DNA from: a virus
Strand: one strand, 5' to 3'
DNA: 64,000 nucleotides
Virus record (IMG/VR): IMGVR_UViG_3300028734_000023
Location: 1 to 64,000 of that record
Part shown: positions 53,186 through 64,000 of the stretch, piece after piece
Position numbering within the stretch: position 1 is the stretch's first letter
Layout: the number at the start of each line of letters is the position of its first letter
Notes under the pieces: generated by a model
The model's input: only the letters and a program-made list of their open reading frames with translations
Told to the model about the DNA's origin: nothing
Database searches by the model: none
Translations under genes and position numbers: made by a program

Positions 53186-54424
53186 ATGGCATTTAATGAC
53201 TGATTTAAAAAGAAATCAACACCTGCACCTATAACAGAAAAAAGAAGCTTTTTTGATTCTTTGATGTATAATTCACAAAGCGGTTATACAACTAACAAAG
53301 CTATGCTTCTACCTGCTGTTTATAGATGTGTAGAAGTGATTAGTGATTCTGTTGCACAATTACCTTTAGAACCTTATTTAATTGACAATAACGGTTATAA
53401 AACAAAGCATAAAACACACCCAACATACAGACTTTTAAATAGTGAACCGAACAATAAAATGAGCAGGTTTACTTTTATGAAAACATTAGTTCAAAGTGTA
53501 CTTTTAAAGGGTAATGCTTATGCTTATATAGAAAGAGATCGAAGCGGTAATGTAATAGCATTGCAATTTATAGATAGTTCGTGAGTAACAGTAGTTACAA
53601 CAGATATACAAAATAATAAATTGATGTATTCAATTACTGGTTTTAATGCTTTAGTAGAGCCTATTAATATGATTCATATACTAAACTTTAGTTATGATGG
53701 TATTCGTGGAATAAGTACACTGGAACACGCAAGGTTAACACTTGGGTTAGCTACAGATTCAGAAGCACACGCAGCAGGATTTTTTAAAGGTGGTGCTAAT
53801 TTAGCAGGTATTTTAAAAGTTGATGGTTCACTACTTCCAGAACAAAAACAAGATTTAAAAGCAGCTTGACAAACTTCATTTAATGCTTCTACTGGAACAC
53901 CTAACGGGATAGCTGTATTAGAAGGTAATATGAATTTTCAACCTATAACAGTTAGTCCTGTAGATGCACAACTTTTAGAAACAAGACAATTTAATGTAAT
54001 TGATGTTTGTAGATTCTTTGGTGTTTCACCAATGAAATGTTTTGATCTTACACAAGCTAATTATGCAACTGTAGAAGCTACACAGTTAGCATTCCTCACA
54101 GATACACTTTCCCCTTTATTAGAAAAGATAGAACTGGAATTTGAACGCAAACTATATAAACCATCTGAACGAGATACTATAGATGTTAGATTTGATACTT
54201 CTGTTTTATTGAGAGCCGATAAAGTATCACAAGCAGAGTATTTTAATAAGCTTTTCCAAATTGGTGTAATGACAGTTAACGAAATTAGAAAGGAATTAGA
54301 TTTACCTGCTATAGATAATGGTGATAATAGTTTTGTACAAGTAAATACTATTACGCTGCAAAATGCAGTAAAAGAAACACAAATTGTAAATACACAAAAA
54401 AATGATGGAATTACGAAACAGTAG
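53186..54424 (+). CDS. Portal protein, HK97 family
   Basis: 412 aa, three TGA Trp codons, no TGG. The start has MAFNDWFKKKS; typical portal landmarks are AMLLPAVYRCVEVISDSVAQ, LVQSVLLKGNAYAYIERDR, FSYDGIRGISTLEHARLTLG, GGANLAGILKVDGSL and SVTRQ-like DVCRFFGVSPMKCFDLTQ. It ends TAG and overlaps the protease gene by about 20 bases. Forms the DNA entry pore of the siphovirus head. Confidence 0.93.
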
Positions 54425-54953
54425 TTGAGAATTAAGAACTACAGAAAACAGCAGAACCGTAGAAGGGTATGCTTTAAAATTTAATAAAGAATCTAGGGAT
54501 TTAGGGGGTTTTGTTGAGGTTATAGAACCAGAAGCATTAGATGGTATTTTAGAACAATCTGATATACTTTGTTTACTAAATCACAGTGAAGATAGAGGTG
54601 TTTTGGCACGCTCAAAATTTGGTGTTGGTTCATTAAAATTAGAAGTTGATAATGTAGGTTTGAAATACAGATTTGAAGCACCTAACACTTCACTAGGTGA
54701 TGAACTTTTAGAAGGTTTAAAACGTGGTGATATTACCACTTCAAGCTTTGCATTTACTATTGATAGTGATGTATGGGAAAAAAGAAGTACTGGTTATCTT
54801 AGAAAGATTACAAAGTTTAAACAAATTTTTGACGTTTCACCAGTTTATAAAGAAGCCTATCCAGACACAACAGTAGCACTTAGAAAAATGAATGATTTGA
54901 ATACAGAAGATTTATCTGGATATTATAAAACCTTAAAAAACAAATTAAACTAA
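54405..54953 (+). CDS. Prohead serine protease, HK97 family (U35)
   Basis: 182 aa; the N-terminus is restored by a TGA (MELRNSSWELRTTENSRTVE). Catalytic landmarks are the His in DILCLLNHSEDRGVLAR and the Ser in RGDITTSSFAF, then SPVYKEAYPDT (typical of caudoviral prohead proteases). It processes scaffold and capsid during maturation. A second ATG three bases upstream is possible. The stop overlaps the capsid start by one base. Confidence 0.92.
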
Positions 54954-56146
54954 TGAAGAACACACTAGAGTTATTAGATGATAAAAATCTATTAAAAGTA
55001 AGAGCAACAGAATTAATTTCTAATGCTGAAAAAGAAACTAGAAAACTTAACGATTTAGAAAGTATTCAATTTGATGAAATTACTAAAGAGTTAGCAACTA
55101 TTGATGCTGAGATCAGAAAGATCGAAGAAGATAATAAAAGAAACCTTAATAAAGTAACAACAAAACAAAAACAAACTATGGAAAATTTTTCATTATTGAA
55201 AGCTATTAATGATGTAGCTAACAACCGTCAACTAGACGAAAGAGCATTAGAAATTACTAACGCAGGGCAAGCTGAATTTCGTAAAGCTGGACAAAACACA
55301 CAAGGTCAAATTGTATTACCAATGGAAACCAGAGCAACAATTTCTGCAACAGTAGCAACTGCTGGACAAGAAGTAGTAGCAGAAGATAAACTTGGAATTT
55401 TAGAACCTCTTAGAGCTAATCTAGTAATGGTTCAAGCTGGTGCAACATATATGACTGGTTTAACTGGTACTGTATCTATCCCTGCTTATTCTGGATCAAA
55501 TGTATTGTGAGCAGGTGAAACTGCTGGTGCATCAGATGGTGCTGGTTCATTCACAGAAGTAACTTTAGAACCAAAAAGAATCACTGCATTTTTAGATATT
55601 TCTAAACAGTTCTTGATTCAAGATTCAATTAGTGCTGAATCAATGCTTAAATCTGATATTGTAAAAGCAATTTCAAACAAATTAGAATCGACTGTATTAG
55701 GTTCTGTAGCTGGTTCTACAACTCAACCTTCTGGACTTTTATATGGTACTCCTGTTGATACAGAAGATGTAAGTTATTTAGAAGTTGTAGCTATGGAAAC
55801 AATATTAGAATCTGCTAATGTAACTGGAAAGAAAACGTTTATCGTTTCACCATCTGCAAAAGGTAAATTTAAATCAACTCTTAAAGCAGCAGGTGTTGCA
55901 GCAGGTTATTTAATGGAAGGAACAGAAATTAACGGCTATAATACTTTGTCAACTTCTGCTGTACCTTCTAAAGGTGTAATCTTTGGATGTTTTGAAGATT
56001 ATGTTATTGGACAATGGGGTGGAATTGACTTGACAGTTGATCCTTACACACAAGCAGCTAATGGTAAAGTTCGTTTAGTAATCAATGCTTATTTTGATGC
56101 TAAACCTCGTAGAAATGAATCTTTTATAACTGCTATTTTAAAATAG
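54953..56146 (+). CDS. Major capsid protein, HK97 family
   Basis: 397 aa with one TGA (SGSNVLWAGETAGASD) and one TGG. The first about 75 residues are a charged coiled-coil delta domain (removed by the protease), then the HK97 fold follows with ITAFLDISKQFLIQDS, STVLGSVAGSTTQPSGLL and PSKGVIFGCFEDYVIGQWGG and RLVINAYFDAKPRRNESF. It builds the siphovirus capsid. No capsid gene of the left phage is seen in the window. Confidence 0.94.
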
Positions 56147-56156
56147 TCTATAATAT

Positions 56157-56465
56157 ATGTATTTAACAATCGAACAAGCTAAAAAACACTTGAATCTGGA
56201 AGCAGAATTTATTGAAGATGATATTTATATCACTTCACTAATTCAAGTGGCAGAAGCAACTGTTGAATTACATATAAATCAAAAATTAGTTGATGTTGCT
56301 GCAATTAATGGTGAGGTTCTACCCTTGCCATTATTGCACGCAATGCTTTTAATGATTGGTAATTTATATGCAAACAGGGAAATGATAAGTTTTGCAAGTA
56401 AAACTACAGAAATACCTTTTAACTATAGATACCTTTTAGATTTTTACAAAAACTATTCAAACTAA
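56157..56465 (+). CDS. Head-tail connector (gp6-like adaptor)
   Basis: 102 aa starting MYLTIEQAKKHLNLEAEFIE, followed by DDIYITSLIQVAEATVELHI, a clear HK97 gp6 / DUF3199-type adaptor, and ALLMIGNLYANREM. It binds the portal to extend the DNA channel. Position right after the capsid gene is standard. Confidence 0.9.
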   Translation: MYLTIEQAKKHLNLEAEFIEDDIYITSLIQVAEATVELHINQKLVDVAAINGEVLPLPLLHAMLLMIGNLYANREMISFASKTTEIPFNYRYLLDFYKNYSN

Positions 56466-56471
56466 ATTTAT

Positions 56472-56792
56472 ATGATACCAGCGGGAACACTGTTATATAG
56501 TTTAATATTTAAAGAAAATCAAACTGTACAATCTGAATCGGGAGCAGTTACAAAACACTTAACTGAACTACTTAAATGCAGAGCAGCTAAAGTTAAACAA
56601 TCTGGTAATTACTCATTAGATTCTAAAGAATTATTTCATAGTAATACAATAGCTTTTAAGATTAGATATAATAAACTATTATCTGAATTATTAATTGTTG
56701 AATATGAAAAGAATGATTATAAAATAAACTCTTTTGATAGAAATCTATTTGATAATTCAATTGATATTATACTAGAAAAAATTAATAAATAA
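56472..56792 (+). CDS. Head closure / head-tail joining protein
   Basis: 106 aa, beta-barrel pattern (IPAGTLLYSLIFKENQTVQ, LKCRAAKVKQSGNYSL, IAFKIRYNK, LLIVEYEKNDYKI) of SPP1 gp16 / HK97 head closure proteins (phage_H_T_join). It follows the adaptor in the conserved order. Confidence 0.82.
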   Translation: MIPAGTLLYSLIFKENQTVQSESGAVTKHLTELLKCRAAKVKQSGNYSLDSKELFHSNTIAFKIRYNKLLSELLIVEYEKNDYKINSFDRNLFDNSIDIILEKINK

Positions 56793-56793
56793 A

Positions 56794-57231
56794 ATGGAAA
56801 TTCAAACTACATTAATTGATTATGATCGAGTTTACAAAGCTATTGATAATCTAAAGGATTTTCAAAAAGATAAAGTTGTAGGTCAAGGTTTAAAAGATGC
56901 AACAGGATTGTTTATTAATGCAGGTAAACAGAATCTAAGAGATAGAATGAAATCCAAAAAAGGTGATTCTGGTAATTTATTGAAGTCTTTTAAAAACAAA
57001 CTAAAACGTTCAAGTTTAGGAGCAATTGCTGGATTCAATCAATTAGGTATGCACGCACATCTTTTAGATATGGGTACACAAGTAAGAACTACTAAAAGTG
57101 GAGCAAACAGGGGGAAAGTAGAAGGTAATAGTTTCTGAAAAGATGCTATTGAATTAAACGAAACCGCTGCAATTGAAAAAGTTTATAGTGGTATTGAAAG
57201 AGCAATTACAAACATAATTAATAAAGGGTAA
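56794..57231 (+). CDS. HK97 gp10-like tail completion protein
   Basis: 145 aa, read across one TGA (EGNSFWKDAIELNE). It has ALKDATGLFINAGKQ-type helices and the HAHLLDMGTQVRTTKSGANRG motif typical of HK97_gp10 proteins (HxxLxExGTxxxxxxG). It joins head and tail during assembly. Confidence 0.85.
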
Positions 57232-57232
57232 G

Positions 57233-57625
57233 ATGATTACAAAAGCATTTACAAAATTTTCAATTACAACAGAATTAAGAAAATTAATTGTTGCAGATAG
57301 TGGTCTAACTAATTGAGTAGGTACTAATGTATTTCCAATAGTTGCACCAGAAGGAACAGAAGGCGATACTATAATTTATTATAGGGAAAAGTACGCTAAA
57401 CAACACACTCAATTTGGAATTTATGAGGAAAAATGTAATGTTACTTTTATAATTGTTTCAGAAGATTATGACAGAAGTATTGCAATAACAGAAGCCTTAA
57501 ATGATTTAATTGAAGGTATTCACCAAAATAAAGACAACTACAATTATGAATGTAGATTAGTAGATTCAATTGAGGATTTAATAGATAAAAAATATATTCA
57601 GACTTTACAGTTTGAAATCAAATAA
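57233..57625 (+). CDS. Tail terminator-like protein (DUF3168 type)
   Basis: 130 aa, absent from a standard-code reading because of one early TGA (DSGLTNWVGTNVF). The strand-helix plan TELRKLIVADSG, VFPIVAPEGTEGDTIIYY, CNVTFIIVSEDYDRSIAITE fits tail terminator/DUF3168 proteins. It is placed between gp10-like and tail tube genes as usual. Confidence 0.75.
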
Positions 57626-57647
57626 CAAACAATAAAACAAAATAAAA

Positions 57648-58091
57648 ATGTCAACATCATATAATTCAAATACCGATTTAGTAAAAGGTAATAACTTAAT
57701 GTTATTTGTAGGCTCAACACCTATTGCATTTGCAAAAACTTGTGATTTATCAATTAGTGCAGCATCAATTGATACAACTAATAAAATGTCAGGAAATTGA
57801 AAAGCTAGTTTAGCTGGACAAATTTCTTATACAATTTCATCAGATTTTTTATATACAACTGTAGCGGGTGATACTTCATTCGATACTCTTTTAGCTAGTC
57901 AAATAGCAGGTAGTTCTGTTAGTTTTACAATTGGACTTGCAGATCCTGCAACTTTTGCATTAACTGGAACAGGTCTTTATACAGGAACAGCACACATTAC
58001 ATCTTTAACTATGAAAGCAGAAGATAATGCAATAGTATCTTGTTCTGTATCTTTAGAAGGTTCTGGTGCTTTGGTTAAAGTGTCAGCGTAA
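57648..58091 (+). CDS. Major tail tube protein
   Basis: 147 aa; one TGA (KMSGNWKASLAGQIS). Beta-rich, starting with LVKGNNLMLFVGSTPIAFAKT, then CDLSISAASIDTTNKM, and ending with SVSLEGSGALVKVSA, the pattern of TP901-1/phage tail tube proteins. High expression is expected; it is followed by a strong terminator. Confidence 0.85.
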
Positions 58092-58106
58092 TAAGATCAA
58101 AAATTT

Positions 58107-58132
58107 AAAAGGCGGTGATTATACCGCCTTTT
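58107..58132 (+). terminator. Rho-independent terminator after the tail tube gene
   Basis: Stem AAAAGGCGGT/ACCGCCTTTT with a 6-base loop. It would raise tail tube over tape measure expression. Confidence 0.9.
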
Positions 58133-58153
58133 GTTTTAAATTCAAATTGATAT

Positions 58154-58792
58154 ATGAATATAAAATTAAACATTAAAAGTATCATCAAATTTGAACAGTT
58201 TACTAATAAATCATTCAATGAAATAGACTATACAAATACAGATGATTTATTGAAATTGATGTACTGTATAGTACTTTCAAACAATCCAGATGTATTTACT
58301 TATGAAGAGTTTTTAGAGCTAATAAAGAGTAAGAAGATAAGCAAAACCATTTCGGATAAATTAAGCACAGAAATTAAATTGATAGATTTATTTGCAAATA
58401 AAGAAGTAAAAGAGGTTACAGAAGAACAACCAGAAAGAGAAGTAATATTTATAAAAGATATAGCTGCAATACTAGTAGTGAATGTTGGATTGGATATAAA
58501 TTTTGTAATGAATGAAATGAGTATAAACGATATTTCTTTATATATGGAAGCCTATAATAAGAGCGTGAAGCAACAAATGGAAAGTAGCAGACTATGAACT
58601 TATTTATCTGTTATACCTCACATAGACACCTCAAAAATAAATAGTCCTTCTAAATTTTATCCTCTACCTTGGGAACTTGAAAAACAATTAGAACAAGATA
58701 AAACAGAGTTCAAAATTATGGCTGAAGAACTTCCAGATATGTTTAAAGCTGGTGCAGATCTAATTGATAAAATAAATAAACAAAAACAATAA
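58154..58792 (+). CDS. Tail assembly chaperone-like protein, 212 aa
   Basis: Read as one frame across one TGA (SSRLWTYLSVIPHID); the standard code stops there, which imitates the G/GT frameshift arrangement of other phages. The first 145 residues are helical and acidic (the G-like part), the second part short (the T-like extension). It sits between the tail tube and tape measure genes, the place of tail assembly chaperones. Confidence 0.75.
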
Positions 58793-58796
58793 TAGT

Positions 58797-61700
58797 ATGG
58801 CAAATAATTTAAGTTTTGGGGTAGCAGTAAATCTACTAACAGAAAATTTTAAAAGAGGTCAAGCACAAATTCAAAACGGTTTTAGAGAAATAAAATCTAC
58901 TGCTTTACAAATGGCTGGTGTACTTGGTGCAGGGCTAGGTTTTGAGCATATTATAAAGGAAATGATAACTGTTGCTAGAGAATCAGCAGCAGTTAACAAG
59001 GCTTTAAAAGTGGCTTCTGGTGGATGAGAAGAATACGGAAAGAATCAAAAATATATAATTGAAACTAGTGAGAAGTTTGGTTTAAGTATAAACGAAATGA
59101 CTGGTGCATTTGCAAAGTTTACAGCATCTGCAAAAACTAGTAATATCCCTTTAAAAGATCAGCAAACATTATTCACCGGATTAAATGCTGCATTGTTAGC
59201 AACAGGTGCAAGCGGTGATAAAAAAGCAGAAGTTTTTGATGCTATGTCAAAGATGATGCAAAAGGGTACAATTCAACTCAAACCCTTAATTGCTGGGCTT
59301 GGTTCTGCTTTACCAGAATCACTTTCAATTATGGCTAAAGCTATGGGTGTATCAGTTGAAAAACTGAGAGATATGGCTAAACACGGTCAATTATTAGCTA
59401 GTGATGTATTTCCTAAATTTGGTGCAGAACTAGAAAAAGCATTTGGTAATGTTGACACCAATACAATAGGTGGTGCTTTAAATAGAATTGGTAACAGTTT
59501 TGAAGAACTAACAGCTAAATTAAATGTGGGTAACATTTATAAAACTATAGTAAATGAAACTTCTGAGGTTTTTAAATGGATAACCGAACACTTTAAATTA
59601 GTTGGTGATACTATTACAAATATAGCAGTAACTATTATTGTAGGTAAAGCTTTTGGAGCTATTAAAAAAGGTTACACATCAATATCAACAGCAGCTACTA
59701 CTAGTTACGTTAAACAGGCTGTAGAAGCAGAAAAAAGTGCAGTTGTACAGGAATTAGCAAATAGTAATTTATCTAAGAAATCTCAAAAAAGATATTTAGA
59801 TGAATCACTTGCAGCAGCAAAATCTTATGCTGAACAAGAAGCAGCAGTAAACAAATTTAGTTTAACCTCTAATTTCGCTTTTAAAACTGTAGGTTTAGCA
59901 ATTAAAACTGCTTTTATGTCATTCTTACCAATGATATTATTTAGTGGTGCAATGGCAATATATCAACACTTTTCAAATCTTGCAGAGAAAGCTAAAGAAC
60001 TAAAAGCAATTTGAACAGATTATAGATCTGGTTTAAAAAATGCAGTTGAAACAAACAGTCAATCAAACGAGATTAAAAACTCTTTGAAGATTGTAAATGA
60101 CACTAATACTTCATTAAAAGAGCGTCAAACTGCACTAAAAACAATAAATTCTATTTTAGGTACTAATTATCAATTTGATAAAAACGGCTTAAAAATCAAC
60201 GGTGATATTAACGTAAAAATCAAAGAGCGTTTAGACCTCTTAGATAAACAAAGCAGGTATCAATATTTACTAAATAAACAGAATCCTAATGATGATAGAA
60301 TTGCCGAAACTCAAAGTAAGATTGATATAATTAATAATCAGTTAGGAAAAGATCTTAATAGTGGCAAAGGTGTAGATAGTGGATTAGTAAAAGAAAGAGC
60401 TGGTTATTTAGATGAACTAACACCTCTATTAAAAGTTAGAGATGATATAGCTAGAGAAAAGAACAAATTAAAATCTGAACTTGGTAAAAATACAGGTGAA
60501 ACAACCGATACTAATTTAAGTGGTTTAGGTGCTGGTTCTGGTGAAGATACTGAAGTACAAAAACATCAAAAAGAAATTGATTCTGTACAAGATGCTTATG
60601 TAAAAGAAACTCAAAAACTAAATAATGAATTAGCTAACGGTGTAATATCACAAAAGAAATACAATGAATTATTTGATAAGCACGTAGAAGATGGTAAAAA
60701 GAATTACGGCGGAATCTTAACGAAAGATGAAGCTAAAACTAATGTTATTTATGGACAAATTCAAGCCTATAAACCATTATCCTCTACTGATGATAAAATT
60801 GAAACAGCTAAAGAAGATTATCTTAAAAAACTAACTGAACAAGACGGATATTTAAAAGATGGTATAATCACACAAGATGAATATACTAATGCTATGTCTG
60901 GTATTGTTGATGAAACATTAAGAACTATTTCAACAATCAAAGGAGTAAATTTTGCGACTAATGATTTAGTGAAAATAGTAAAACAGAAACAAGCAGATTT
61001 AGCTAAAAAAGATTTTGCTTTTGTACTACCTCAGAGTAATCCAATAGATCATACATTTGATTATAAAAAGTCAGATGTTGAAAAACAAGAGGATAAAAAT
61101 CAGCAAAATGACGATTTTATAAAAGCCATTGAAAAAGAATTTAGTGATAAAGGTGTAAAGAATATTGAAAAACAAATAGCTGATGCGGGTGGTGATCTAA
61201 GTAAACTAAAAGCACAGTTTCACGGTCAAGCAGATGATTTAATTGAATCACTAAATAAAGCATTATTAAATGCACCAGACTTGTCCAAAGCATTAAAACT
61301 AATGCAGGTTAAGAAGGATATAAAAGACCTACAGAAACAATTAAATAGTGGTATATACGAGGGTATAAAAAATATTGCTGGTAGTGCTAAAAATATGTAT
61401 GAAGGATTTAAAGCATTAACTGATACACTTAATAATGTAGATGCTTCTGGATTTGAAAAGTTTCTAGCAATATGAGATGCATTAACTAATACGCTGGATG
61501 GTATAATGTCAGTTGTAAAAACTATTAAAGACCTTACAGCAGTAACCACTGCTTTGACAGCAGCAAAACAAACACAAGCAGGAATTGAAGCGGGAACAGC
61601 AGCAGCTAAAATTGCAACCAATGTTGCAGAAACAGCTTCTTATACTGGACTTATGGCAGCAGAAACAGCAGCAGCTTATGCTTTTATTCCCTTTGTAGGT

Positions 61701-62009
61701 GAAGGTTTAGCATTGGCTCAAATTGGAGTAATGCAAGGTGCTATATTAGCTTCAAGTATTCCAAAGTTTGCAAACGGTGGTATTGTACAAGGTGGTTCTA
61801 TTTCTGGTGATAAAATACTAGCTAGAGTAAATGCTGGTGAAATGATATTAAATCAAGGTCAACAAAGTACACTATTTGCTCTTTTAAATGGTCAAGGTGG
61901 TATAAATTGAACTACAACAAATAATAGTGAAGTAAAATTTATTATTGAGGGAAAGAATTTAAAAGGCGTTCTAACTAACTATGATAATATAAAAAGCAAA
62001 GCAAAGTAA
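58797..62009 (+). CDS. Tape measure protein, 1070 aa
   Basis: Four TGA and one TGG Trp codons split it in the standard code. The N-terminus (NFKRGQAQIQNGFREIKSTA, MAGVLGAGLGFEHIIKEM) and ALPESLSIMAKAMGVSVEKL are typical tape measure motifs; a long helical, charged middle and hydrophobic stretches near residues 280-300, 380-395 and 950-980 follow; and near the C-terminus stand FANGGIVQGGSISGDKILARV and NAGEMILNQGQQ. It sets tail length and helps DNA ejection. Confidence 0.92.
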
Positions 62010-62010
62010 T

Positions 62011-64000
62011 ATGATTTACACAGGACAATTTAAAAATATAAGTAACACTTTATATCAAGTGGATATAAATGTGAATGATGGTAATAGTGGAACATCTGAG
62101 ATTATTTTCTCAGATGAACCATTTAAAATCGAATTAAATACAAATAGTACAATTTACGAACCGTTGAAATTATCAAATGCAACTTGTACAATTATATCTG
62201 ATAGTTACAATTTCAACCTTTATTCAGCAACTGCACAAGGTACTAAAATGACTTTGAAAGATGTTGATAATAATCTGATTAAATGAGTTGGTTACTTGAC
62301 ACCAAACATATATACACAAGGCTTTGAACAACATTATGAAAGTATTGAACTTGAAGCAATAGATGGTTTGAGTACATTAGACAATTACAAATTTGAAACG
62401 GTTGATCTGGTAAACAGAAAGATAAAAAGCTTTGAAGATTTATTGATTCATATCATCAAAAAGTGTAATTGCTATTCTAAAATATACGTGAATGAAAACA
62501 ACTATTTACCGGGCTTTGAAGATCAAAAAATCATAGATAAATTACTCGTAGCTGAGCAAAATTTCTTTGATGATAACGAAGCAATAACATACAAAGAAGT
62601 ACTAACACAGCTTCTTCAATTCCTAAACTATACAATTGTAGCAGATGGTGATGAGGTTTATATATTGAACTATGATTATATAAAAGGTGGATTTGTAAAC
62701 TATCATACCTATACTACTGCAAACAATTGGTTGAATTATTCAACTGGCTACACAACATTAAGTAATACAGTAGATGTTACAAATGAAAGTTTTAAATCGA
62801 ATGGTGCTAGTATTGAATTAGCTGAGGTTTATAATCAAGTAAGCATTAAAACCAGTGTAAGCACAAATGATAGTTTGATACCAGAGTTTTTTTCTGATGA
62901 TGATCTAACCAACATTACAAAAGTAACAGGAACAACAAACTGGTTTTCTTCTATTCCTAAAACTTATGGAAGTAAGAACTATGTGTTTAAATATTTCAAA
63001 AATGATAAATACAAAACATATAATAAAACTGGTGGTACTTGGTCTGAATTAACCGAACTTGATTATGATACAATATCAACTAAAGAGGGTGCATCCTTTG
63101 TAAGAATGGCAAACTATGAAAATAATGTAGCATTAAGTTCTTCTGTTAGTTTCTCTGATTATGTTTGTCTTTATAGGTCTGGATATGTTGCACCAACTGG
63201 CGCATTACCTTTACAAACTTGGCTTGACTGTACAAATAATGTTGTACTGAAATATTCATCAAGCAATGAGGGTAGTTATTTTTATGATGATTACTATTTA
63301 ATAATTAGTGGCTCTGCTTATTGGGATTCAGCGGTTAATGTAGCTTATATAGATGAAAGTAAAAAAGCATCTACAGGTGATTATTATTTATCAACTTACG
63401 TATTATTATATGCAAAATTAAAGATCGGAAATAAATACTGGAACGGTTATCAAAAGTATTGAACTAATATTGAAATGACTTTCCCAATTAAGTTTGAATA
63501 CAAAGATGGACATCTTTATAACAACTGGAAAAACATATTAAACGAAGTTGATACAACAGCATTTATAAATGAAGTTGGTAATAAAATAACCATTAAAAAG
63601 GCAGATATGTTATTCGGTGATATTGAGTTTTCATTATATGAACCATCTGAAATATATAAGGGTGGTACTTGTGGTGCTGTATGATTGAAAGATTTTGACA
63701 TCAAGTTAGTTAAACCTACAAGTGAGAAAAAAGCGGAAACAGATACAGAATATAAAAACGTAATCAATACAGCGTTTGTAAATGAATTTTCTGATATGAA
63801 TTTAAAAGTATGTAGTGATACAAATAAAGGATTGAATTATTCATCTGTTATTCAAAAAATAGGTACAGATTATACATACAATCAAAGTATCAAAACAAAG
63901 GCTTTAGGAATTGACCAGAAACAAGAATACAACATTATCCAGTCTTATGTGAATCAGTATTCAACACCAGCCAAAAAACTAAATATAACGCTGGCTAATA
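62011..64000 (+). CDS. Tail tip / baseplate protein, C-terminus beyond the right edge
   Basis: At least 663 residues with three TGA and about seven TGG Trp codons. The N-terminal 250 residues resemble Bacteroides phage distal tail proteins (MIYTGQFKNISNTLYQVDI, LKLSNATCTIISDSYNFNLY, then HYESIELEAIDGLSTLDNY). The rest is beta-rich and Tyr-rich. It directly follows the tape measure gene, as distal tail or tail tip genes do. The gene is cut by the window edge. Confidence 0.8.

Noticed and set aside
58154-58792. Programmed G/GT frameshift in the tail chaperone region
   Set aside because: The apparent end at 58597 is an in-frame TGA, so no frameshift is needed.
1-64000. Search for CRISPR arrays
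   Set aside because: No regularly spaced direct repeats with unique spacers were seen; the 21-bp iterons are contiguous operator-type repeats.

Overview
This window reads as bacteriophage DNA (about 30% GC, dense genes, almost no host-type genes) from a phage of Bacteroidota. The host is inferred from repeated promoters with a TAnnTTTG -7 box and from families typical of Bacteroides/Prevotella phages (P27-type small terminase with an HK97 module, FISUMP domain, Crassvirales-like terminase and portal). The central feature is a changed genetic code. Dozens of apparent gene breaks are in-frame TGA codons at positions where tryptophan fits, and no gene accepted here ends in TGA (all end in TAA or TAG). 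A tRNA with anticodon UCA and Trp-type identity bases lies at 14171-14243. All coordinates below are read with TGA = Trp (code 4).

Layout. (1) 1-9509, minus strand: about 25 mostly tiny genes, many for membrane or lipoprotein peptides, using only TGG for Trp. Four of them are preceded by type I hammerhead ribozymes, and two intergenic stretches look like structured RNAs. (2) 9510-10070: iteron-type origin or operator region (three 21-bp-spaced copies of CGTATCATTTG plus an inverted one) before a two-winged-helix Rep-like gene. (3) 10071-23434, plus strand: small early genes, suppressor tRNA, HNH and GIY-YIG endonucleases, class II ribonucleotide reductase, PhoH ATPase, RecB-type nuclease, a pair of overlapping envelope proteins, GroEL and GroES. 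(4) 23451-about 35.7 kb: Crassvirales-like virion module (glycine-lysine repeat protein, terminase, portal, tail-associated proteins, start of a giant fibre), very rich in TGA-Trp. (5) About 35.8-40.7 kb: the fibre C-terminus with an S74 chaperone and a second tail protein, both TGG-only, then lysis genes (M15 peptidase with a frameshift, spanin-like, holin-like). (6) 40.7-51.1 kb: TGG-only small genes, an AlaX-like editing protein, a large serine recombinase, and a minus-strand cluster with a second two-winged-helix Rep-like protein, nucleases, HNH genes and a ribbon-helix-helix protein. (7) 51.2-64 kb: a complete HK97-type siphophage head and tail module (second small and large terminase, second portal, protease, capsid, connectors, tail tube, tape measure, tail tip), running off the right edge.

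Two terminases, two portals and two Rep-like proteins, with an abrupt Trp-codon switch inside one fibre gene, suggest that two recoded phages are joined here, either by real recombination or cointegration, or by assembly at repeated fibre sequence. The left phage provides nucleotide metabolism, chaperones and the suppressor tRNA. The right phage provides an integrase and siphovirus morphogenesis. In both, late, lysis and homing genes carry TGA while the recombinase, reductase and minus-strand genes do not, as expected if translation of late genes depends on the phage tRNA.
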